Positions 30,953 to 45,959 are shown, counted from the stretch's first letter. The stretch is DNA of 64,000 nucleotides from Bolinopsis microptera (GCF_026151205.1 NC_087076.1:20826828-20890827); one strand, 5' to 3'. A program made the numbers and translations. Notes: a model not told the origin generated them from the letters alone.

Positions 30953-31678
30953 GGGGGCCGGGGGGGGGGTCTTCATCAAAATTCTCTCGAAATCGACTTT
31001 ATAGTTGTTTCTGATAGAGGGGAATGATATCTATCAGCTGCTTTTGGTCTCATGGAAAAATATTGTTCCTAGCCGAAATTATCGCTGGTAAAAGGTCAGC
31101 GCTTATGTCTTTATGTGTAATTGTATTGCGCGAGCGATTTTCAATCGCGCGTTCTGAAAATCGAGTCTAAAAATCTATCTTCTCCCACATTTTTTGAGCA
31201 ATCACCCTCAAACTTTCAGGATATGTTCTTAGGATCAGTTAGAAGAGAACTCTAGAGCCAGAATTTTGAGATAGGCCTTTAAAGATTTTTAATTCGATTT
31301 TGAAAATCTTGGACCTCTAAAAATCAAGGTCCAAGATTTTCAAAATCGAATTAAAAATCTTTAATGGCCTATCTTTAAATTCTGGCTCTAGAGTTCTCTT
31401 CTAACTGATCCTAAAAACATATCCTGGAAGTTTGAGGGTGATTGCTCAACAAATGTAGGAGAAGATAGATTTTTAGACTCGATTTTCAGAACGCGCGATT
31501 GAAAATCACTCTCGCAATACAATTACACATAAGCGCTGACCTTTTACCAGCGATAATTTCGGCTAGGAAAAATATTTTTCCATGGGACTAAAAGCAGCTG
31601 ATAGATATCACTCCCCTCTATCAGAAACAATTATAAAGTCGATTTCGAGAGAATTTTGATGAAGACCCCCCGGCCCCC
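30953..31678. mobile_element. Foldback element flanked by TTAA, copy B
   Basis: Near-identical to 3014-3748, again with TTAA at 30949-30952 and 31679-31682. The C run at its right end is 6 instead of 17, the main difference. It moved as part of the segmental duplication rather than by transposition, since flanks match too. Confidence 0.7.
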
Positions 31679-32238
31679 TTAAGTAACACAAGGTTCATTT
31701 TGTGCAAATTGACTTTAAAGATTTCAATTCTGTAATTGCTCTGGGCTAGCTGCTGTCAAATTTAAACTACACCCTGACAGGTTGAGGTAGGCACAACTTT
31801 GGTTGTGATTGATGTTTTTTTGATGCAGTAAAATTATCGATTAGGGAATACTTAAATAAAAACTTTATCAGTTTATCGTTATCGACAAATAAAAATCCAT
31901 ACAATTTATATTACGGAGCTAGATCGTAGATAGATAGTAGTATAGATGATAACAAGAAACTATAACATAACTGATTTTAAATTTCCGGATGTATAGGTTT
32001 GAGGAAGCCTATGAGCTAGGTAAGCAGATAACTTAGTGTTTACCATGTTATAAAGTTATAAGGCACAATACTCATACTCGAAAAATAAAATCGTACAAGA
32101 AAAATGTATGGTCAGGAACAGGTTGTAATAATACGGAATATTTAAACTGTCCCTTTGATCACGAATCAATACGAACAAAAAGGTAGATTGATTACAGCGT
32201 GAATATGAGGTATATAAGATGAGCTATAGAAATGAATA

Positions 32239-33800
32239 AACTCATTAATTAAAGAATACTTTAATAATGAGTTCAATGACAAAGATGAACCCCACCTCCC
32301 AGCATTCATAGACCCTCCTGGAAGCCTCCTCTGTCCCATAACACCTGAAGAAGTTGGCCGTGCTGTTATGAAGCTGAAATCCGGTAGAGCGTGTGGCCCT
32401 GACGGTATACCTAATGAGCTAATGAAAGCTGCTGGATATCCCCTCCACTGTGAGTTGGCTAGGATCTATAATCTCTCCTTTGAGACCAACACATACATCC
32501 CAGCTATTGGAGAAGGTATCCTGACACCCCTTCAGAAGCCAGGAAAACCCCGAGGTCCGATAAAGTCTATCCGGCCCCTCACATTGCTAAATGGAACTAG
32601 AAAAGTCCTATCCCTCGTAGCCTTGAACAGAATCAATTACCACGTTGATATGTACACTGGACCTTGGCAGGCGGCATACAAGCAGGGTCGCAGTTGTGCT
32701 GACCTGGTATGGTCTCAGAGAATGTTGACATCAGTGGTTACCAGGCGCGAGTTTGAGTATAGTAAAATCAACATCGACATGACCGCTGCGTTTAATACTA
32801 TCCGCAGACAGACCATCATCAACCTCCTCATTGATGCAGGATGCTCTAGAGACGACATTCGCCTAGTTCAGTACCTCCTCTCAAATACAAAGCTCAAGGT
32901 GACGGTCAACAGATCTGAGTCTGGTGAATTTGTGATTAATATTGGCGCTTACCAGGGAGACAGTCTGGCAGGTAAAGTGTTTACATTGACCCTTGCCGGT
33001 GCCCTGAATCACATCAGAGCCGTGATCAGTGTCACGATTCCTAGACCGAACCCCCCAGTCTCTGATAGAGGCCTCCCGTTAGAGTCCGCCTATGCTGACG
33101 ATGCTGAGCTTCTGAGTGAAGATGGTCAGAGCCTGGTGAAGATACTAGAGATTGCCAGTGATATACTAAAGGATTGGAGTCTCTTTGTTAACGAATCAAA
33201 GACGGTGTTTACAAGAGTGTATTTGGCAGATACAGATGCTTTAGATTTTAGATGACCTTGGCAATAAAATCTGAGGAGGATGAAGAGTGGGCAGTGTGGG
33301 AGTCAGTGGCTATTAGGATCAATGATACTTGTTCAGAAAGAGATATTCGTCAACCAGACAAACAAAGCCAATGTAAGCCTTGTACAACCTACAAGAAAGT
33401 CCTGGTTGTATAGTTCTCGTTAGATCTAGTGGAGATAGAGTTAGAATAGAAAAGCTGACGATGTACGAACTCTTGTCTCTTCAGTTGTTGTTGTATAATT
33501 GTAGCAGCGGGGATGCTCCTGAACCTAATGGCATCTCTGTCGAAGTTCTCACAAGGAAAGCATCTGAGACAGAATGCAAACACCTACGGTTTTCTCAGTA
33601 ACGAGACCTTATATTAAGAGATGTCACTGTAGGACCCCAATTTTCTGAATGGATTCAGAGAAAGCAAGGTGCGAAGATGCTTGGGCACGTTCTAGAAGCG
33701 GTGTGATGACATCTCCCCCGACTTTCTCTATCTTTCAGATTTGCCATCGTTTAGGTTGTCTCGACTACAAAGGAGGAGGGAGGGGCTGACCCGTTCAAAT
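32239..33800 (+). mobile_element. LINE reverse transcriptase fragment
   Basis: Open from about 32241, with ATG at 32368, to the stop at 33253-33255. RT motifs in order: 'SGRACGPDGIPNELMKAAG', 'LTLLNGTRKVLS', 'NIDMTAAFNTI', 'GAYQGDSLAGKVF', 'SAYADDAELLSED' (the YADD active site), then 'NESKT'. The endonuclease part is absent because the segment starts at the duplication breakpoint. After the stop, degenerate LINE tail sequence continues ('KMLGHVLEAV' near 33680). It differs from the LINE at 22.9-26.2 kb. Dead or 5'-truncated copy. Confidence 0.8.
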
Positions 33801-34059
33801 TTTATTTGTTTGATTATTAAAGACATTATGAAAAGTACATTTTGTTATTGTTAAATATAAGATTTAGTTTCTGTTAATTATCAAACGATTTTAGTGTACA
33901 ATGCTCATGATAGACGATTATGGAGATGCTAGAAGATGCTATGGGTAGAGGTCGAGACTACTCGGCCACTCGATATTTGACGATTTTTTTTCTATTAATC
34001 TTGTGTGTGCTGTTTTTAGTTGATTTACTATACATCCACGTTTACATTTTATTATAGGT

Positions 34060-36060
34060 TTTTTGAGGTCTTTAACAACTAAATTTTTATTTTTTTATTG
34101 CCTTTTATGTAACATTTTGTTTCTGTAAAATAAATATTTTTGAAAATTTATTTTGATAATGGAGGCTAATATTTGTATATTTTACGCTTCTGAGTCATTT
34201 TCCTATTATCGTATGTTTGGTTGTTATTTTGTTATTGTATATATTAATGGTCATTTTGTTTTGATTTATTATCTTATTTGAAGTCTTTTGTTGTATCTTT
34301 GCATTAGTAATATATTTTGGTGTTCAGTAATGTTTTAAATTAGTGTTGTAAAGTTTTCGTATCTATGTTTATTAAGATCGTTAATGAAGGGATTGATTTA
34401 TTGTGTTGGTGGAAGGTACTCTAATACTCTTCCACGTCCGGGAAATGGCGTTTCGTTTATATTGTATCAAACATGAATCACATTCTTGATTCTCATTTTG
34501 ATTCCTGACTTAGATTACATTGATTTTTGGCAACTCTTTCCGATGAGTTGCAATTTCGTCTCTTATGGGCTCTGAAAGGAATATACAACGTGATATCGTG
34601 GAGACGACCTATTGGATATCTTAAGGAAGACTGGCGGTTTTTTTTCAGGTATAATTGTGTGTTTTACAGTTTAAATAACTTAAAAATCCTTTTAGATGTT
34701 AATTTTTTCCATTTCTATGATGGATTATGCCGTCTTCAGTCTATTGTGTGTCTATTAGTTATGCCAAAGTAATTTGTCACACCTTTACATTAAAATTTTA
34801 GAACGTCTGTAGAGTTATCATGGAATCGGTAAGCTGACAAATTCTTAATATGTGATATGTCAACATGTTACTATCTGTTTCAGCTGATCCGAAAAAAGAA
34901 GTACTGACAGAACACTTTGGATGCTACAAAAGTAACAGGGCCAAACGTTTTGGATCGGGAGGGATCAAGGCGTCCTGGATTAATGTTAATTAACCTTTAC
35001 AACTGATGTGTATCGGGAATTGGTAAAACAAAGCATTGAAGGAGTGCAAGGTTCGTCAAACATTTAGTTGCTTATTTTTATTGTACTTTATAGAGGGGAG
35101 GGGGGGCGAGCGGAGGGGCAAAAGTACGTTAAATAACACTACGTTTGTTCTTTATAGGATAGTAAACGGATTACCCGGATTCAGGTAAATTTTGTTGGTA
35201 TAGACTTTACTATTCACCATCATTCGAGGAATGTGTGCTTGAGTCCATTTAAATCACTCAGCAGTAGTAAACAAAGGGGATTCACAAACCAGTTTGACCC
35301 AGTGAGCGGTGATAAAAACAAACAGTTACAGAGTACGGACCTAAACGGACTTAATTAAAATAATGTTATACAAATAATAAGTTAATGTTTTATTATTTTT
35401 TAGCTAATATTAATATTAAGTTTTTATTAATTATTTACCAAGCCATCCAGAGTGTAGATGTAGTTGTGTATTCTTAGATTGAGTTGGAGCCGAGTGTAGT
35501 TCATTATTCTCAGTGATTGCTGTCTCGCTCTGGTTATCAGTGTACTCAAAAGCACTATGGAACGCACTTTGGCATGAGATTACTCCTTCCAAATCGTACT
35601 ATTGCCAGTCTCTCTGACATGTGTTTTCAACTAATGTGTAATACAATCACTACGACCGTGTGTTGGCTTCCGAATTGTGCAAATTGAATTAATATTTATT
35701 GGAAAAACTGTACAAATAGTAAAAGACAAAAATGAAGGCTCCGTTCATCCACCTTTACAAATATCGTGGATCTATTCCTAAATTGTGGTAAATTAAAAAT
35801 TTGCTATACTTTGCACTGTCGAAAATAAGATTGTAATTGGATAATAATCCCTGTTTTTTTTGCAAACCTTTACATTGAAGAACACAAGTAAGAAATATTT
35901 AATCCATGACTAATTCCAAGGTCATGTGTTAGTTATTGTAATGTTAGATAATTTTCAGTTTGGAAAAAGAGGAATTTGTAATCTAGGTATCGTAAATTTA
36001 TATTACACAAACCATGTTCTCAAGTACTTATTCTCTGCAACATTAATACCTTTATTCCCA
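34060..36060. repeat. Large diverged repeat, copy 1
   Basis: Matches, in the same order, pieces of 37950-42550: 'acgcttctgagtc', 'ggcgtttc', 'attgtatcaaa', 'agtgattgctgtctcg', 'ggatctattc', and others. The copies differ by many small indels. No conserved ORF, so the nature is unknown. 33800-34060 has no feature. Confidence 0.6.
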
Positions 36061-37949
36061 TATGATTTGGGAGACCAAAAAATTTGAGCGGGCCGTTCGC
36101 ACAATTTTTTGCAGACCATTTAATTGCATAATCTTTTCCAGTCTGATTAATTTTTGCCTAAACCCCAAACTTTTGGGCATTTGGACTGTTGGCCGGAAAT
36201 TATAGAAAGATGGCTCTTTTTCTTTCATACTACAAGTGATTTAATATTCTGAAATTTTAGTTTTCTAATCTGTCATTCATGGCTTGACCAAAGTAAAAAG
36301 GCTTCTATTTTAAATGATAGAAATAACTGGAATATAGCTAAAAGCTACTAAAAAAACACAATTCGCAACTAGTTAGAGGTTACGAATAGCTAGAGGTTTT
36401 TTACTAGATCTGCATATGGATTATACATCTACCGTAAAGTCTGATCTAATGCATACAGGGTTATACCCGACTTCTCAATGCCTTTCCTTATCTGTCATCT
36501 GGCCTACTCTTTTATTATACAAAAAGTTCGTTGATCCAACGTGCGATGTACTTAGGATCACGTCAAGCGGGGTATCAAATTTTCACATTTGTCTGATGTG
36601 AAAATCCTACCATTGAGTGGAAACTCTTCGTTTTTCGCCGTACCATTATTCGTACTTATTGCGCATGATTTGAATTTCTAGCCTGTCCATTGATAGATAT
36701 GTCCGGGGGTGTGTAGGCTAGATGTGTAGTGATGGGTCATATTAGCTGGTACTTTCTGTTTGTGACCAGGTTGTTGGCTTTCATCAGATCTTTAGATGTC
36801 TGTGTGTGTTTGCGGCCCAAAAACAACATCTGATATTCAGTAGCGCTTCCTTGATGAGGTTGTTGATGAGGTCTCGAACCTGTTTCTATGTGGGGAAGAT
36901 GGAAATTTTCTCAAAGATGGGACACTGGGTCAAACCTTTCGACCATCTGGTGAGGCGTCATAATGTATTGTATGTGAAAGGGTATAAATATTTGATAAGA
37001 TATGCTGAGTGTAAGTAGACTTAATCTATCTGATTGAGAGACTAAAATATCACTTTTTGGATTTCCATCATTTTGTACTTGTGCATCTTCACTGTATGTT
37101 TTTAGTAGTTACTGGGCAGATCGTTATTTAATATGTGAACAACTCAGAATACAACTCTTCTATATGCTTAAAATTTAAAGCTAGAACTGACTGGATTTAT
37201 AAAGGATTTTAATGAACTCAAGGCAAAATTTCTAACTGAAAATTTTAGTGGAAAATCGTCATTTTTTCGAAGGAATTTGCTTGCCACCAAAATTTTACGG
37301 TCGCCCAAATGACGTTCTATTTTCTGCCCATAATTTTTCGGGCTCAAATAAATTGTGATCAATATAATGGCACACAAAATTTTTGGGAAACTACAGGTTG
37401 TTATTTTTGTATTGACACATTATTGACTATTGAATTTTCAGTGCAACTTTGATTTAAATGTCCGCTTAATTTAATAGCTAAACCTTATTATCTTGAGGAC
37501 TGTAACCCCATATCAAACCATTGCTAACATCACATATCTCCGGCCCAACCAAATCTTATAAATTAAAAGGCACATAATTTCCGCCAGGCTTATCTATGTT
37601 TAGAGGTCTGACATTCTGCGCACAAAATAAAATAACTTGTTTAATAATTGCCTTTACGTCAAGCAACATTAGATAAGTGAGGATGAAAAAGGGAGAGATT
37701 CCATCAATGTACGAATTGAATTATCACTTTCTATTCACAATTGCTTAGACTATGTTAAGTAATTTACGAATTTAGAAGGATTTATAAAAGATTGTGAATT
37801 CTAATTAAAAATCAATTATTGTATCAGATTTTTATAATGTTGTATTCAAATATATATATGTTTTAAAAAATGTTCATTGACGGCTTATATAAACATCAGT
37901 TTTGTAATTATAAGTTTTGGGGCGGTTTTAAAAACTGACTTTTTATCTA
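36061..37949. other. No gene recognised
   Basis: AT-rich. 37440-37500 weakly resembles 42570-42650, so the large repeat may extend into it. No supported exon. Confidence 0.35.
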
Positions 37950-40900
37950 TTGCCCTTTTCTGTAAAAATTCTTTCTGTAAAAATTCTTTCTGTTTAAAAT
38001 ATTATTAATTTTTTTCTGTGTAAAATTAATTATTTTTGAAAATTTTTTTTGTTGAAGGAGCAAAAAAATTTGATATATGTACGCTTCTGAGTCTTCTTCT
38101 AATGTCGTATTTGTTTTGTTGTTATTTTGTTTTTTTGCTATTATGTTTTTTATGATTGTTATTGTTTTGAGTTTTTAATTCATTTGTTCTTTAGTTGTAT
38201 CTTTGAATTAGTGTGTAATATATATTTTTCGGTGTTTGTTAATTTTGTTTTCGTTGTTATCTTTTATTCAGGCGTTTCAGAAGGAATTGGATTTTAATGT
38301 AGTTGGAGGAGTACTAAGCATAATACAGTCCGATAAGGCGTTTCTATTGTATCAAAATTTGAATAACATTCTTGCTTCTATTTGATTCCTGATCCTATGA
38401 TTAGATTATTTTTAGGCTTCGTTCAATGAATTGAAATTTAGTCTCTTAAGAGGGCTATGAATGGAAATTAAACTTGTCATTGTGAGTTATCCTATTGGGA
38501 TATCTTAAGCACAAAGACAGTTTGTTGTGAAGGTTATTAAAGTTTATTTAAATAACCATTCCTTAATTATTTTTGGTGTAGTTGTTAATTTTCTTCTTTC
38601 TGCTGATAGATTTATGCCGTCGTCGAATATTGTCTATTAGTAAATGCAAACTATATATATCTCCCATTACATTGTTTTTTAGAGCGTCTGTTGGGATTTC
38701 ATGATAATCACAGGCAGCGATCTTATCTTTGATATGTCTCTTGATACTATAAGAATCAGCTGATACGATGTATAGAAGACGACAGTAACTACATCGGATG
38801 TAGATACAAAACTTAATAGCACAATAAAAAGTTTAGTGGGGTGAATACAAGCGTCGTGTTTAATGTTAACTTTACAACAGTTGTATATAAGGAAATGTAC
38901 TTAGTAAAGCAAGAGTGCATGGTTTCGTCATACTTTTACACATATTTTATTTTATGTTCTGATTTATTGCCTTTTTAGTTCATTCATGTGTTTTGATTAA
39001 ACCTTACAAGCTAACACTCTACAGGTGTGTTATCTACAGTAATTTCCCCAATTTAGGGGTAAAATCCGCGTCGATATATCGGGGAGGGTTTTAATTGTTT
39101 ACAATATGTACTTGGTTGATTGGTGGGCCCTATTTGGGGTGAAGGAATTGCACTCCAGGCCCCCCCCCCCCCCCCCGGCTACTTTATTACCTCTAAAACT
39201 GGGAACATCTCTGCCCGAATTAATAAATTTTGTAACCTGTTTCGAACACAAATGTAGACTCAGATTTGGAGTTTGACGAATATCACAACAACTATCGATC
39301 AGGTGCCAAAAACCTGAAATAAAGATCAACATTATATGAAGCTCTGCTCTTCGATCTTACTCTGTTGGCTTTGGTAGGTTAATGTAAATATTTATATTTT
39401 TATATGTTTGTAAAGAGTGTTTACAGAGTAGTTACGATTTCCTGTGCGATGTAACATCTTTTTAGTGGGAAGGGTCTTCACACATTATCTTTCTTCTAAA
39501 TACTAGAATTTTACTCCAATATGATTTAATTATCATCTGGTAAGAAATTGTGAAAAACGTTACAACGTCAAATTTAACATGTTTACGCTTCGCGGAACTG
39601 TGTCAAATATACGACCTTATAGAAGCAGACTACAAGTTGCAGATGGTCTGTTACTACGAATGGATGAATATTTACTTTTCGGTTTGTAACATGAACAGCT
39701 CTGATTGATCCATGTTAATAGTTTGAACAGACGGTGGTACTGATGATATGAATCCTTCTTGATTATCTATATTATTAGCGTGCAGTCCTCTTTTGCGGTG
39801 TCGTTGCGGTATGAAAATGTTTTTACGGCATAGCGAGGGACGAGGTGGAATCCAACATCAACAGCTGCTACCAGGTATTTCCCAACTAATCACCGGCAAA
39901 CAGTGGCACCTGGAGCACACTACATAACCATTTACTGACCAGCACTGAGGTACCACTCTCACTGTAAACCGGTGGTTCACAACACTCAATCTCCTGCAAA
40001 CGGTGGTACCAAATCATCACATGCATCCAGGTGTAACCCACTAATCACCTGCTACGGACAGGTTCCTACCCTCCACCATGCCAACCGGAGTGGTAACTAT
40101 ACTATCACCTGCATACCGGTGGCCTCTAACCAACCACTCGAACCGTGGGGAGCTATGATTTCTACATTAATATGACCACTCTCCGCAATGTTACTATGAG
40201 GTCATTCGACACTTCCCACGGCTCCCACGCCCACAGTAAATGCTTGTCAACCACTAGTGGTGGGGGAAGGAACATACTCTACACTATGGACGGACTGGTT
40301 TGCAATAAACATCCTAATCAGTAAACAAGTTCAACTAGTGTTGAACCAGTTAAATAGATGACCTTACCTCAAAAAATTGGACAGTGATGAAAACAGTTAC
40401 GGAGAGAGTTACAAGTAGGCGTGTACGGATAACGGAGACTTAAATTAATTATACTGTAACTTAACAACATAATAAGTTATTTTTTATTATTATTATAGTA
40501 TAGTTATTATTAAGTTTTTATTATATATTTAAACAAGCACCTATGAGAGTAGATTGTAGTGTGAGTTTTTGTTCGTGAAGTGAGAGTGCTAGATCTATAT
40601 ATCAGTGACTGCTGTCTCGGCCTCTACGTTATCAGTAATCCACAGCAATTGGAACAAGCACTTTGTCAGAGATTATACTTCCTGATCGTCCTCTGCCAGT
40701 CTTTTTTTTTATTAAATACTTTTCAAATTTTTCTGAGTACGCAATAGATGAATTTAAAATAGAATCGTTCAAAATATCGCCCCATTCTGTAAAATATGAT
40801 GGGCAACCAAACTCGGTATAAGTAAAAAAAATTAGTGAAACTATCGTCCGCAGTAGTAACTTGGACTCATTAACATCGAATTAATCTTAATCCAAACATT

Positions 40901-42550
40901 TATGAAAAACTATTTAATAACAAACAAATCCATGGTGAATTAACTGTGGATATTAGTCAAAATGGTATTTTCAATTCGTCAAATTACAGATACATAGGAT
41001 ACAGGTCTGAAATGGTCATTTATGTGTGTGATGGTGTTGCGGGTGGAGTGTGATATGATGTTGGGGATAAAGTATAGAAGGTAGTAAAAAAATTAATAAA
41101 ACGAAAATAATAATAATAATATGGGAGCAATGAGTACTAGGTCTAGACTTGTTGTTTACTATCCAATAAACATTTCCATAGATGCTTAGTGACCTCAGCT
41201 TTGAAAGGTTGTAGACAAATCTGTCTTACTGTAAAGGGAAGTCATTCCACTGTATATGGGTTTCTGTAGAAAATAGAAAAATGATTTTTGCCAGTGGGCT
41301 ATTTGAGGTACATGTGTCGGTGTTGTGAATTCAGACTTTACTTAGGTAAAATTGATGACACAAATAACAGGAATGTAGAGATGGGGGTGGCAAACGTATT
41401 TGTCAGAGAAGTGCCCTGTTAATAAAGTAGAGGATAGTGAGGCAGCGTTACAGGAAATTAAATTGTTAAGATACCTTGTGGAATAAAATTAAGATACATC
41501 AAGTCAAAATTTTGAGGACTAAGGGAGAATGGTCGAACAAGCTTGCACTTGTTGACCATATTGCTCAGGTGGATAACTGCGGACCTCTTCACAAGGACAG
41601 AATCCATTTAATAGCTCTCATTTTGGAGAGACTTTCTAATTTTATAAATAAGTGATTTTTACTAGGGCGCAAGATTTGGAAAATTTTCGAATTGGCTACG
41701 AAACAGGGGAGAGGGAGAGGTTAAAGCGCCCGGCGACGTTTCTGATCAATGTCATATGGCCCATCTCCTTATGCCCATACCAAGTTGTTTGGCAAGGAAT
41801 TATTTGTAGAAAAATTCTGTCGCACTGACTATTTCCAACTTAGCTTAGGTGTAACATCGACTCAAGATCTTTTTCTAATATCACATACAACAAGAGGTAG
41901 AGCAATCAAAGATTATATGCGAAATGGAGTGAGATAAAGATGGTTTTCACTGATACAAAAATGCACTTTCATATTTTGCTGATGGGAATCGCATTTTTGT
42001 TTCTTAAGTGCCAGTCAGAGAGATAGGTCTATATCATTTGTAAATTAGTTTTATCAGAAGATGAAAGTATTTTACGCCAGATTTTTGTATTCATCTGGCA
42101 TACAAAAAATAACTTTGTTTCAACTAAAATTTGTTAAACAAACTGGACGTGTTGCATCCGAAAGTCCAAATTAAATTTGAAAAGTTTATTTATGGGATTG
42201 AAGTAATAATTGTGGATTAATGATGGATCCCGTTCATCACCTTTAAATTTAGTGGATCTATTCTCAATGGGTAAATTTAAATTTGGCGACACATTATGCC
42301 GATATAAGAATTTTTTAAAAGGAAATCCTGTTTTATAGCACAAACTCTACTCATTGAAGAAGGACAAAGTCAGAATTATTTAATACCATGACCAAATACC
42401 TATGGTAATGTGTTAGTATGTCAAGTTACTGATCTATTATTCAGTCTTGGAATAGATAATTTGTAATCAAGGTACGTAAATAAATATTTATAATTATCTT
42501 CAACTAACATATGTTTCTCCATGTATTATTCTCTGCAAACATACATAGTT
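37950..42550. repeat. Large diverged repeat, copy 2 (with extra internal sequence)
   Basis: Second copy of the 34060-36060 repeat, lengthened by unmatched sequence, including a C17 run (39160-39176), the minisatellite at 39870-40160 and 40800-42180. No gene recognised. Confidence 0.55.
39870..40160. repeat. Degenerate minisatellite
   Basis: Units of about 45 bp recur with wording such as 'aatcaccggcaaac', 'aatctcctgcaaacggtggt' and 'atcacctgcataccggtggc'. The short ORF across it is not considered coding. Confidence 0.5.
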
Positions 42551-45500
42551 ATTTTTGATGAACACTTAGTTGACATATTGATTTTCTATTGCATTGTTTT
42601 AACTGTTTCGCTAAATATATTACTTTATTATCTTGAGACTTTATACTCCAGTAGCTGGGAGGGGTTTTTGTGAAGAGTGTGCCATTCGATAGGCAGGCAT
42701 TATAGCATTTATTGAAGGTTTTTTCCCTTAAATTTTGCCTCACGGACAACAAGTTTCTACATTTCAATTACCACCTATTATTTATCTGGTTCGTTGTGGG
42801 AATTTCCAAGGAAGCTAAATGGATTGGAATTGGTAAAGACAACATATATAATGTGCCACTGGCGACGTCGTTTACGTTTGGGGAATTTGGAAGTAATTAT
42901 ATCTCTGGGTTGAGCTTATAATTATTTGGTTTTTAAACGTTTCCCGGTTACACTAAGCAAGAAAGAAATTCACAGCCCCACTTCCCACTTCCCCTACCAT
43001 TCCCTGAACTCCCAAAAATCACCGGAAATCTTTAATAAATTTCCTAATTAGCATTATCTGACATCTCGGTTCCGTTAAAGTGGTAGATTGAATGTGACGA
43101 CAAGTTTGCCGACCCGAATGCTTGTCTGATCACCTTGGTTTCGAGATTGCAGTTTAAGAATCCTGCCTGTATCAGTCGCAAAGGTTTATATGCTAATCTA
43201 CATTGAACTAGTTGGCATAGTGCTGACAGAGTAGTTCATCCAAAACATTTTTGCTGTTTCAAGCCTCATAGGTCTCTAAAATCGTGTATATGATTTTTAA
43301 GCTGTCGTTGGCCGTGGGACTATTTCTTTGGGTAATTTGTATTTTTTGTTACTACTTATAGTGTAATACTAGAGGTTATCTTGTTTAAATACTTTATCAC
43401 AGTACCTTTTCCCAATTGGACAAAGATAAACTGTGACACGGAGGATGTGACACGGGTTTTTGTGCACTGGGTTGTGATGTGACACGGGTGTGTCACAGAC
43501 AGATTTGATGATGTCAAACCAGCTTCTAAAATTATCAACCTGGCCTGATTTAACCTTATTTGGAATGGCCCTTGATAAGTATTTCCAGAGGTCTTGGTTT
43601 CTTTTACATACGGCTCATCATTTTTAATTCCGAAAAATGATCTTATATTTCAGTTTAAAATTATATAGGATATTTGAAATACTTTGAAAAAAGGTGTTAA
43701 ATCATTAATGCTGCTCGTTCTCAGGACACAATCCGAAATTTAAGCGACGCTTTAATCACAGCTAAATGATGGTCACCAGCACTCCTATTTCTGGACAATG
43801 CCAGGAATCTTAATCAGCTCTATTACTCAAGGTGACTCTATTCATTGCATGGTATTATTTTTGTTTGGGTTTTTTTTGGGTTCTTTTGTGATAGTTAAAC
43901 GCGACTTACTAGCGATGGTGGCGGCAACTAGCGTATCCAGCGCTCAGTTGTTATCCTGCGCTGGATTAATAATAATAGAGATGGGGATAGCGCTGGTTGT
44001 CACCAGCCAGCGCTTGTTGGCGCGTTTACAACTATCGCAAAAGAACGGGTGGTTTAAAAGTTGCCTACTTGCCTTACGTTGTTATTGGTGTTGTATTGTG
44101 CCATATTTGTATTTACAGAAGAAAAAACGATAATTCGGACCATAAGACTTGTTAATAGCTATTGTTTTACGCAGATTTTGTGGAAAATGTCTCTCTTTGA
44201 ATCTGGCCCCGCCGATATAGTTACAATTTTTTTTTCCTACTGTTTTAGATCAAGGATGTCCTGAGTTTAATAATTTATTTTGTTAACATGTTATATTATT
44301 AGTTTCTCTGATTTTATTTCTTATATTGTTTAATTAATATTTACTGTATATAGTTATATAGGGTAAACACACTCTAAAATATAAAATTTAAACCAATATT
44401 TCATTACAATGTTGTTCTGAAGAAGAATTAAATTAATCATAAAATCATTTTTCCAGAAAATAATTAATTCCTAAAACTACAAATTTAAAATACATGTTTT
44501 TCGTGTGGGAATTTTTTTTACACAATAACCCAGATCTACTTACCATAACACCATATTATGTTCATTGGTTAGTACATCCTTTAGATGGGAAATCACGTGC
44601 GTAATTAAATTTCTGAACACAAGTCAGCTCCATTATGTCCGGGCCGCAAGGAAGTGGTTAAGTAAGAGTATGTGGTTATCACTACAGCACAACAAAAGAA
44701 CAAATTATCAGGCAGAACTTCAAAGTTGAACACAATTTATTCATATTATTCTTTTATATTGGGCCGTGTTTTAAACTGTTATTTGATAAGTGCACTATCG
44801 TAAGGTCTATCAATGAAACTACTTAATAATATGGCTAATGTGACTAGCTGTGCTACTATAGCCAACGGGCAGATCACGAACGTATTCATATGCCCTTCCT
44901 ATCGTTATTGTGCACACAATGTTATGTTTCCTGCTTTTGATATCTTAAAGTTGATAATTCAGTCATATAATTTAAGTTTTCGAGATACCATGAAAATTTT
45001 TAATGTTCTGTCTCCCCAGCCTAATATGAACAATTCGTTCTTACATCATTGATATTTTTTATTAAGCTTGTAATTGTGCCAGTAACGTAATGTGTACAGC
45101 AACAGGCACAAAAGTCGTACTTCATGAGCTACTCTCTCTCTCTCTCTCTTTCCTTTGCTTTTTAAATTTTGACGTAATCAAATTTAGGTTTCGGGTTGTG
45201 TAGAGTATATCTTGCCTCATAATACTCCTTACATATTGCTCTTTAATCGATTGTTCTTTAGTATATCATCTTAGATTGTTTTGCTTTTAATTATGTAGAG
45301 AAGAAAGCCTTTTTTGATTCGTTTCTTGTTGTACGATCGTTTGTTGCAGATTTTTGGATATTAACAGAACCTCTATACAGTGTTTAAAAGGTCGGGTGCC
45401 TGTAGAATCTATGAAGATAAGCTGTGGGACTGAATTGAATGAGGCAGATGGAAAGGAAGCAAGTGATGCTGTCTTCCTTAACTGTGGGTGGGATTCTCCA

Positions 45501-45958
45501 GAAATTTACTGAGGGTCTACAATACAGCTCTTAACATCACTAGGGTAACGGGTCTGGATGGAATATTTTTTGGGTAGGTTAAAGGGTTTACTATTCAATA
45601 TCCATTAAAATTTCACACTCAAATTAGGGTTAAAATTAAAACGTTTTAGAAAGTGAGCGTACATATAACCGTTTTATGGTTATTCCTCTTAAGGTTTTGT
45701 ATTTTTAAAATGTTTAAACTTCTAAAGACGCCACACTGGCAGTATTTTGATGTTGGGTATTTTCTACCGCAACTTAATTCTGCTGTTAACATCCTACTTA
45801 TGTTGTGACCATATACATACAACCGTTTAGATTGTTTGGGAGGCAGGGAAACATACACCAGTTAAACTTTAGGCTCTTAAAATTCTTCGAATATGAATAT
45901 TCCATTCTTTAGAGAATACTTCCTCAACTTTTTGTTAAATGTAGTGTTGAAAGTATTA
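42551..45958. other. No gene recognised
   Basis: AT-rich. Holds three copies of TGTGACACGG at 43435-43500 and a short CT run at 45130. The ORFs at 43798 (111 codons, hydrophobic, holding the echo 'ccagcgct'/'agcgctgg') and elsewhere lack any recognised domain. Confidence 0.35.
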
Positions 45959-45959
45959 A

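Larger units (their letters stand above)
29517..32238. repeat. Segmental duplication, copy B
   Basis: Direct copy of 1580-4307 with a SMYD copy, a foldback element and the same tail. It ends at 'gaaatgaata', immediately followed by LINE RT coding sequence, so the breakpoint coincides with a mobile element. Confidence 0.9.

Noticed and set aside
43798..44133. 111-codon hydrophobic ORF
   Set aside because: No recognised domain, no splice context, and the surrounding sequence is T-rich and indel-prone; possible but unsupported.
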